Source: Lachnospiraceae bacterium
GTDB taxonomy: Bacteria > Bacillota > Clostridia > Lachnospirales > Lachnospiraceae
Reading direction: 5' to 3'
Assembly (NCBI GenBank): GCA_024691065.1
Contig: JAILOA010000243.1
Location: forward strand, 1-10,406
DNA length: 10,406 nucleotides
In this document: piece by piece, positions 5,672 to 10,406 of the stretch
Numbering within the stretch: the first letter of the stretch is position 1
Layout of the letters: every line of letters begins with the position of its first letter
Made by a program: the position numbers and the translations under genes
Notes under the pieces: model-generated
What the model saw: only the letters and a program-made list of their open reading frames with translations
The model's database searches: none
What the model was told of the DNA's origin: nothing

Positions 5672-6883
5672 ATGAATAAAATTCAAATGACAACTCCGAT
5701 CGTTGAGATGGACGGAGATGAAATGACCCGTATTTTATGGAAGATGATAAAGGATGAGCTTTTAAATCCATTTATCGAATTAAAGACAGAATATTACGAC
5801 TTAGGTCTTGAGCATAGAAATGAAACTGATGATCAGGTTACGATTGATTCTGCAGAGGCTACAAAGAAGTATGGCGTTGCCGTTAAGTGTGCAACTATTA
5901 CTCCAAATGCAGCTAGAGTTGAAGAGTACAACTTAAAGCAGATGTGGAAGTCACCGAACGGAACCATCCGTTCAATGCTTGATGGTACGGTTTTCCGTAC
6001 ACCTATCAGTGTAAAGGGAATCGAGCCAAATGTTAAATCCTGGAAGCAGCCTATTACACTTGCAAGACATGCTTACGGAGATGTTTATAAAAATGTTGAA
6101 ATCAAGGTTCCGGGTGCCGGTAAGGCTGAGCTTGTATTTACAGGTGAGGACGGAACAGAGATTCGTGAAACAATCCATGTATTCGACGGTCCGGGTGTGG
6201 TTCAGGGTGTACACAATACCAATAAGTCAATCGAAAGCTTTGCTCGTTGCTGCTTTAATTATGCGGTTGATACAAAGCAGGATTTATGGTTTGCAACAAA
6301 GGATACCATTTCTAAAAAATATGATCATACATTTAAGGATATTTTCCAGGAAATCTATGATAAAGAGTATGCCGAGAAATTCAAGGAGCTCGGAATTGAG
6401 TATTTCTATACCTTGATTGACGACGCCGTAGCAAGAGTTGTTAAGACTAAGGGCGGATTTATCTGGGCTTGTAAGAATTATGACGGAGACGTAATGAGTG
6501 ATATGGTTTCATCTGCCTGCGGTTCGCTTGCAATGATGACATCGGTTCTTGTTTCTCCGGATGGAAAGTATGAATATGAGGCAGCTCACGGAACTGTTCA
6601 GAGACATTATTATAAGCACCTTAAGGGTGAGGAAACATCTACAAACTCCGTTGCTACCATATTTGCATGGAGCGGTGCTCTCAGAAAAAGAGGAGAGATG
6701 GATGGAAATAATGAATTGATGGCATTTGCGGATAAGCTTGAGCAGGCAACAATCGATACTATCGAGAGCGGCAAGATGACAGGCGACTTAGCACTTATTA
6801 CAAGCCTTGAAAATGTAACTAAGTTAAACAGTGAAGACTTTATTTTGGCCATAAGAGACCGTCTTCAAGAGCTTTTAGGCTAA
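5672..6883 (+). CDS. icd: NADP-dependent isocitrate dehydrogenase, eukaryotic IDH1/2-like type
   Basis: It oxidatively decarboxylates isocitrate to 2-oxoglutarate with NADP, supplying glutamate precursors and NADPH. The 403-residue length and motifs match the homodimeric IDH1/2-like subfamily, not the E. coli type. Substrate residues include Ser94 in KSPNGTIR, Arg100, Arg109 and Arg132 (LARHAYGD). Tyr139 and Lys210 are the expected catalytic pair. Metal ligands are Asp250 (LIDD), Asp273 and Asp277 (NYDGDVMSD). GTVQRHY with Arg311-His312 fits NADP preference. ATG 5672 has GAGG (5661-5664) seven bases upstream. A MYG1-family gene follows after 93 bp with no intrinsic terminator between, so co-transcription is likely. 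The 3' end of this gene is partly duplicated in that gap. The 2-oxoglutarate produced is the amino acceptor or product of the nearby IlvE. Confidence 0.97.
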   Translation: MNKIQMTTPIVEMDGDEMTRILWKMIKDELLNPFIELKTEYYDLGLEHRNETDDQVTIDSAEATKKYGVAVKCATITPNAARVEEYNLKQMWKSPNGTIRSMLDGTVFRTPISVKGIEPNVKSWKQPITLARHAYGDVYKNVEIKVPGAGKAELVFTGEDGTEIRETIHVFDGPGVVQGVHNTNKSIESFARCCFNYAVDTKQDLWFATKDTISKKYDHTFKDIFQEIYDKEYAEKFKELGIEYFYTLIDDAVARVVKTKGGFIWACKNYDGDVMSDMVSSACGSLAMMTSVLVSPDGKYEYEAAHGTVQRHYYKHLKGEETSTNSVATIFAWSGALRKRGEMDGNNELMAFADKLEQATIDTIESGKMTGDLALITSLENVTKLNSEDFILAIRDRLQELLG

Positions 6884-6961
6884 AGAGAACGACGGAAGAC
6901 TTTCAAAGTAAAGTCTCTCGAGACAGACTCCAAGAGCTTTTAGGCTAAAGAAAACGACGGA
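6855..6961 (+). repeat. Duplicated icd 3' end (42 bp, period 65)
   Basis: The stretch 6855-6896, containing the last icd codons and stop, recurs at 6920-6961 with about 38 of 42 identical positions. The inner 31 bases (6866-6896 versus 6931-6961) differ at one site. Both copies include CAAGAGCTTTTAGGCTAAAG and ACGACGGA. The second copy leads directly into the GGAGGG of the next gene. Between them AGACTTT/AAAGTCT (6897-6903 with 6910-6916) can form a hairpin without a T-run. Confidence 0.9.
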
Positions 6962-6976
6962 GGGTATATATTTCCC

Positions 6977-7792
6977 ATGGATGTTGAATATAAAAATGGT
7001 TTTACGCATGGTGGTAAATTTCACGCGGATGATGTATTTGCCACAGCACTTTTAAAGATATTATTTCCTAAAATCAAGATTACAAGGGGATTTCAAGTGC
7101 CTGAAGATTTTGACGGGATTGTTTACGACATAGGTTTCGGTAAATTCGATCATCATCAGGCGGATAAGGAATATCGTGAAAATGGAGTTCCATACGCTGC
7201 ATTTGGCTTGCTTTGGCGCGAGTATGGAGAAAAGCTCGTTGGCGCCAAAGAGGCACTGCATTTTGATGAAGAATTTGTACAACCTATGGATTTGTCGGAT
7301 AATACCGGTTCATACAGTGTAATGGGTGTAATCGTAGATGAATTCAATCCTAATTGGGATGATAAGACTCCGGCAGAGACTAAATTCTGGGAGAGCGTAG
7401 GAATCGCAAAAAAGATTCTCCAAAATCATATCAATAGGATTAGGGGCAATAAAAAAGCCGAGAGTATGGTAAGAGAGGCGATGCAGGAATGTGACGGAAA
7501 GATACTTGTTCTAAAGGAACATTTGCCTTGGAAATCCGTTGTTTGCGGAAGCACATATAAATGTATCGTTTCCCCTTCAAACAGAGGTGGTTACAATATC
7601 CAAATAGTGCCGGTTTCACAATATGATAATACACTTACAGCTTCATTTCCTAAGGAGTGGTTCGGAAAAACTCCAGAAGAACTAAAGAAAATAAGCGGTA
7701 TAGAAGGACTTAATTTCTGCCATGCCACAGGTTTTCTCGCGGCGGCTGCAGATTTAGAAACCGCCCTGAAGGTCGCATCCTACGCAGAGTGA
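6977..7792 (+). CDS. MYG1-family (UPF0160) DHH-like metal-dependent phosphoesterase/exonuclease
   Basis: A 271-residue member of the MYG1 family, distantly related to DHH phosphoesterases. Eukaryotic MYG1 is a 3'-5' RNA exonuclease; the bacterial role is not established. The N-terminus has THGGKFHADDVFA with His11, His16 and Asp18. The DHH-like motif is IVYDIGFGKFDHHQ with Asp51 and Asp58-His59-His60. Later family segments include FDEEFVQPMDLSDN and the C-terminal GLNFCHATGFLAAA. ATG 6977 is the only suitable start before the motif. GGAGGG (6959-6964) sits 12 bases upstream, longer than ideal, so initiation may be weak or coupled to icd. The stop codon lies in CAGAGTGAA, a 9-mer that reappears at the far side of the following repeat array. 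Confidence 0.9.
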   Translation: MDVEYKNGFTHGGKFHADDVFATALLKILFPKIKITRGFQVPEDFDGIVYDIGFGKFDHHQADKEYRENGVPYAAFGLLWREYGEKLVGAKEALHFDEEFVQPMDLSDNTGSYSVMGVIVDEFNPNWDDKTPAETKFWESVGIAKKILQNHINRIRGNKKAESMVREAMQECDGKILVLKEHLPWKSVVCGSTYKCIVSPSNRGGYNIQIVPVSQYDNTLTASFPKEWFGKTPEELKKISGIEGLNFCHATGFLAAAADLETALKVASYAE

Positions 7793-7802
7793 AGTATTCT
7801 GT

Positions 7803-8003
7803 AAAATTATATCCCGCGCCGGCTAAAATAACGGGAAGAAAAATTATATCCCGCGCCGGCTAAAATAACGGGAAGAAAAATTATATCCCGCGCCGGCTAA
7901 AATAACGGGAAGAAAAATTGTATCCCGCACCGGTTAAAATAACGGGAAGAAAAATTGTATCCCGCGCCGGCTAAAATAACGGGAAGAAAAATTATATCCC
8001 GCA
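7803..8003 (+). repeat. 37-bp tandem array, five full units plus a partial sixth
   Basis: Units begin at 7803, 7840, 7877, 7914, 7951 and 7988 (partial, 16 bases), strictly 37 apart. Units 1-3 are identical; unit 4 has four changes and unit 5 one. Each carries CCCGCGCCGGC and, further on, CGGG, so each can fold TCCCG/CGGGA. The GC-rich blocks stand out in AT-rich DNA. The 9-mer CAGAGTGAA occurs just before the array (7785-7793) and directly after it (8004-8012). There are no unique spacers, so it is not a CRISPR array. Confidence 0.95.
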
Positions 8004-8023
8004 CAGAGTGAAAAATAATATAA

Positions 8024-8099
8024 GAGCCTGACTATTAAAGATTTAAAATCCAAATGTATAAAATTTGGACAAATTTTTATATAGTCAGGCTCCTTTTTT
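8024..8099. terminator. Large intrinsic terminator, probably bidirectional
   Basis: GAGCCTGACTAT (8024-8035) pairs perfectly with ATAGTCAGGCTC (8081-8092) and is followed by TTTTTT (8094-8099). Inside, TAAAGATTT (8036-8044) pairs with 8071-8079, and CCAAAT/ATTTGG (8050-8055 with 8063-8068) extends the arm, making a nearly continuous 69-nt hairpin. Read leftward it is followed by T-rich sequence, so it can serve both the rightward icd-MYG1 transcript and the leftward kinase transcript. Confidence 0.88.
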
Positions 8100-8211
8100 G
8101 ACTTAATTTTAGTTTTTCACGATACCTAATATTTCCGGAATAAATTAAATAATTCCTCATTCAAATATAAAAAATATTACATCCATCCGGGAATTCCAAT
8201 AAAATACACCA

Positions 8212-8226
8212 CGGCTTAATAAGCCG
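8212..8226 (-). terminator. Short hairpin just after the kinase stop
   Basis: CGGCTT (8212-8217), loop AAT, AAGCCG (8221-8226) lie 8 bases beyond the kinase stop. No T-run follows in the leftward direction, so it is at best a weak terminator or 3'-end stabiliser. Confidence 0.3.
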
Positions 8227-8234
8227 AAATAAAA

Positions 8235-10130
8235 TTACAATATACATGGAATCATAATAATTACGGTGGTTCCGACATCTTTCTTACTGTCTATCATTAC
8301 GCCGTAATCATCACCGTACATCATCTTTATACGTTGATTTACATTGACAACTCCGATGTGTGTGGAAACTTCGTCATCTAACTGCTTTTCAGTGATAACA
8401 TTAGGGGTAGTGTGTTCGTCAAAAGCACTGTGATTTGACTTGTTGTTACTGTCATTATCCTCGGAATCATGTTTGTTCCTGCTAAAATCATTCATCTTGT
8501 TTCGAAGTTTGGCCAACGAATAAGTAGTCATTCCGGCTCCGTTATCCTTGATTTTAATGTGAATATTATTCTCATCGGGAGAATAGACATGAATTGTCAG
8601 CTTTCCGTCTGTCTCCTTTTCCTCCAGACCATGGGCAAATGCATTTTCCACGAATGGCTGGACAATAAGCGGCATGGTACGGGATTCCATATTTACATTT
8701 TCATCAATGATTACCTCGGAAGAAATTCTGTCCCCAAAACGATAATTTTGGATTTTAAGATAATAGCGGGTCATACTGATTTCCGAATTAAGAGTAACCA
8801 TGGAATCCGAAACCTGTATGTTGTAACGCATAATCTTAGCAAGCATTTTAACGAGCTCGACAATCTCGGGTTGCTTATTTACAACGGCTTTCATACGTAT
8901 GGTCTCGAGCGTGTTATACAAAAAGTGAGGATTTATCTGGCTTGCCAGCATTTTAAATTCTACTTCTTTTTGGCGGGTATGAATCTTTTCTTTTTGTACC
9001 TGCTCATCTATAATCTGATTGTTTAAAATTTGCAGGTCATTAGCCATACGTTCAACTTCATTGTAAATGTGGCTGATTTCGTCATTTCCTCCGATTGGCT
9101 CGAGGGAATCATAGGAACCCCGGGCTACTGTTTGGAGTTGCTCGGAGAGCAGATTTATTCGCCTGTCAAAATAATAAGCACTTGTAATGATAAATATAAA
9201 TGACAGTATGGCGCCGAGAATAATAGGCCAAATAGCTTTCAGACTGACTCTGAAAACATCCGATAGAATCTCGGTATAATTTTCAATAGCAATTATGTGA
9301 TATACATTTGCTTCTCTTGTAACGTCAATACGTTTGGAAAAGAACTGGTACTCGTCGATACCGTTAGTGATTTTCTTGTAGATAACACCCGGTTGCTCAG
9401 GGTCATAGTAACTGTATGCAAAAGAATATTTGCCGGTATCGTTGTAGTTCGAGTATAGCTGGATGTCCTGACACATTATCATCGTATCTATGTCCAGGTC
9501 GTTAAGTACATTTCGAAGGTGGTAGGATTCCATGGTAACCAGGGCTACGCCGATTACATTTAAACGGTCATCGTAAATGGCACGACCGACCTGGATTGCC
9601 CGGAGGCCGTTTGCGTCTGTACCGTAAAACCAGTTTTCTACACGTGTAGTCATAATGGTCTTTTTGTACCATTGCTTTTCTTTGATGCTATCGTCAAGAT
9701 AACGGATGTTACTGTCGGAATCATATAAATCCTTTGGAACCGAGTCGTTATCGATATAAACAATAATCTGAGATACGGATTGCTTATAGTAATTCCTCAG
9801 GTTTCCGAGGATTTCGATATCGGCGCAGTCGGTGGTGAACTGAGCCGGGATGTATGAATAATCTCTTGTGGCCACATCCTTAATGTTTTCATCGTAGGTA
9901 ATAGCTCTGATTACATCCGTCATAACGGTGATATTCTCGCTGATAAGCTCGGAGACGATATTTAACTCCTCGGACTCAGCCTTTTTATTGGCATTCAGCA
10001 AAATTTTTCTGTTCTGATAATTTGTATAAATGGTAGCTATGATGAGGGGGATAACCCCGCCGATAACATAAATCAGGATTAGCTTTTCCCTGATTCTCAT
10101 GTCTAACAATTTTTTGTATAATTTTTTCAC
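8235..10130 (-). CDS. Membrane sensor histidine kinase, YesM/LytS-like (His_kinase family)
   Basis: A 631-residue two-pass membrane kinase. TM1 (about 17-36) and TM2 (about 298-320) flank an external sensor of about 260 residues, probably Cache-like. A HAMP-like region (321-375) and a short coiled coil follow. The His_kinase box is QINPHFLYNTLE with phospho-acceptor His402. The ATPase domain shows PLIVQPFVENAFAHG (N-box Asn495), DNGAGM (529-534) and a C-terminal GTTVIIMIP. The lid between DNGAGM and HIGVVNV (591-597) is long, with a polar Asn/Ser/Asp/His-rich insert at about 550-580. The start is GTG 10130, with AAGGA (complement of 10137-10141) six bases upstream. YesM-type kinases usually pair with an adjacent AraC-type regulator, often governing carbohydrate uptake. 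None lies in this window, so the ligand and partner are unknown. Confidence 0.93.
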   Translation of the reverse strand: MKKLYKKLLDMRIREKLILIYVIGGVIPLIIATIYTNYQNRKILLNANKKAESEELNIVSELISENITVMTDVIRAITYDENIKDVATRDYSYIPAQFTTDCADIEILGNLRNYYKQSVSQIIVYIDNDSVPKDLYDSDSNIRYLDDSIKEKQWYKKTIMTTRVENWFYGTDANGLRAIQVGRAIYDDRLNVIGVALVTMESYHLRNVLNDLDIDTMIMCQDIQLYSNYNDTGKYSFAYSYYDPEQPGVIYKKITNGIDEYQFFSKRIDVTREANVYHIIAIENYTEILSDVFRVSLKAIWPIILGAILSFIFIITSAYYFDRRINLLSEQLQTVARGSYDSLEPIGGNDEISHIYNEVERMANDLQILNNQIIDEQVQKEKIHTRQKEVEFKMLASQINPHFLYNTLETIRMKAVVNKQPEIVELVKMLAKIMRYNIQVSDSMVTLNSEISMTRYYLKIQNYRFGDRISSEVIIDENVNMESRTMPLIVQPFVENAFAHGLEEKETDGKLTIHVYSPDENNIHIKIKDNGAGMTTYSLAKLRNKMNDFSRNKHDSEDNDSNNKSNHSAFDEHTTPNVITEKQLDDEVSTHIGVVNVNQRIKMMYGDDYGVMIDSKKDVGTTVIIMIPCIL

Positions 10131-10178
10131 GATATATCCTTATAAATAAATATTTTTGAACACAGCATAAGCGCTACA

Positions 10179-10223
10179 CCGGGTTCGTAATCAAGACTCG
10201 AAGCCGGACTTTAAGATTGTCCG
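10179..10223 (-). promoter_or_regulatory. Two mutually exclusive hairpins in the kinase 5' leader
   Basis: CCGGGTTCG (10179-10187) pairs with CGAAGCCGG (10199-10207) apart from a central G-G. CGGAC (10205-10209) pairs with GTCCG (10219-10223). They share 10205-10207, so only one can form fully at a time. They lie about 50-90 bases before the kinase start. Regulation is inferred only. The rest of 10131-10406 is AT-rich, and I could not find a convincing leftward promoter in it. Confidence 0.25.
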
Positions 10224-10369
10224 CTTTAATTATAAATACGATTATACAGGGAGGTTTATAATAACATAACCCGATAATTGTATATTTTTTGCATTATATA
10301 TACGATTTTGTGTAATATATACCTAAATTCAATATAAAATTACAATTTGATGATTTTTTTTATTATGCT

Positions 10370-10398
10370 TTGACAAAATCAGTATAATAACATAGAAT
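10370..10398 (+). promoter_or_regulatory. Rightward sigma-A promoter at the window edge
   Basis: Perfect TTGACA (10370-10375), 17-base spacer, TAGAAT (10393-10398, 5 of 6). Transcription would start near 10405 and leave the window, implying a gene divergent from the kinase. Confidence 0.55.
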
Positions 10399-10406
10399 GA
10401 GAATGT

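Noticed and set aside
5653..5679. 8-codon ORF overlapping the icd start
   Set aside because: No ribosome binding site upstream; it arises from the AT-rich leader.
7803..7998. TATAAT boxes on the minus strand in the 37-bp units
   Set aside because: Units 1-3 and the partial sixth contain TATAAT on the minus strand, but there is no -35 match at 16-18 bases and no leftward gene; a by-product of the repeat.
7803..8003. Possible CRISPR array (37-bp periodic repeats)
   Set aside because: The units abut with no unique spacers and no cas-like genes are nearby; it is a plain tandem repeat.
8469..9026. 185-codon plus-strand ORF
   Set aside because: It lies antisense to the well-supported histidine kinase and its translation resembles no protein; a shadow frame.
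10179..10207. tRNA-like T-arm (GGTTCG context)
   Set aside because: No acceptor, D or anticodon arms can be built around it; it is a simple hairpin.
10383..10388. Perfect TATAAT as the -10 of the edge promoter
   Set aside because: It is only 7 bases from TTGACA; TAGAAT at 10393 has the correct 17-base spacing.

Overview
The window is AT-rich DNA with short Shine-Dalgarno-led operons and sigma-A type promoters. Its gene set is an ordinary low-GC Gram-positive one: a YwlC-YwlE-YwlF-like cluster, a eukaryote-type NADP isocitrate dehydrogenase, an OGG1-type glycosylase and a YesM-type sensor kinase. This fits Clostridia, probably Lachnospiraceae. That placement is inferred from protein character and was not checked by any search.

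Layout, left to right. The tail of an upstream gene (1-63) is followed by a two-gene operon: tsaC/ywlC (t6A tRNA modification), then a fused protein with an arginine/tyrosine-phosphatase-like N-domain and a ribose-5-phosphate isomerase B C-domain. A 463-base gap then holds a direct repeat, a strong promoter, about 260 nt of untranslated leader rich in possible stems, and a 14-codon Ile/Leu-containing ORF. It precedes ilvE (branched-chain aminotransferase). Next comes an OGG1-type 8-oxoguanine glycosylase. On the minus strand lies an unrecognised 133-residue protein built of four 24-residue repeats. It is divergent from icd, which is followed by a MYG1-family gene in the same direction. A 37-bp tandem array and a large bidirectional-looking terminator separate these from a convergent, minus-strand sensor histidine kinase. 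The kinase has no response regulator within the window. A rightward promoter sits at the right edge.

Functionally this is mostly core metabolism and housekeeping: tRNA modification, pentose phosphate isomerisation, branched-chain amino acid transamination, 2-oxoglutarate/NADPH supply, and oxidised-base repair. One environmental sensor is added. I see no defence system, prophage, insertion sequence, tRNA or rRNA.

The most unusual signals are four. The fused gene has an internal, ideally spaced ribosome binding site at the domain boundary, and its phosphatase loop lacks the catalytic Arg. The ilvE leader looks like an attenuator. The unknown 24-residue-repeat protein is the best candidate for something undescribed. 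Finally, short direct duplications recur in noncoding DNA, several of them copying the 3' end of the adjacent gene.
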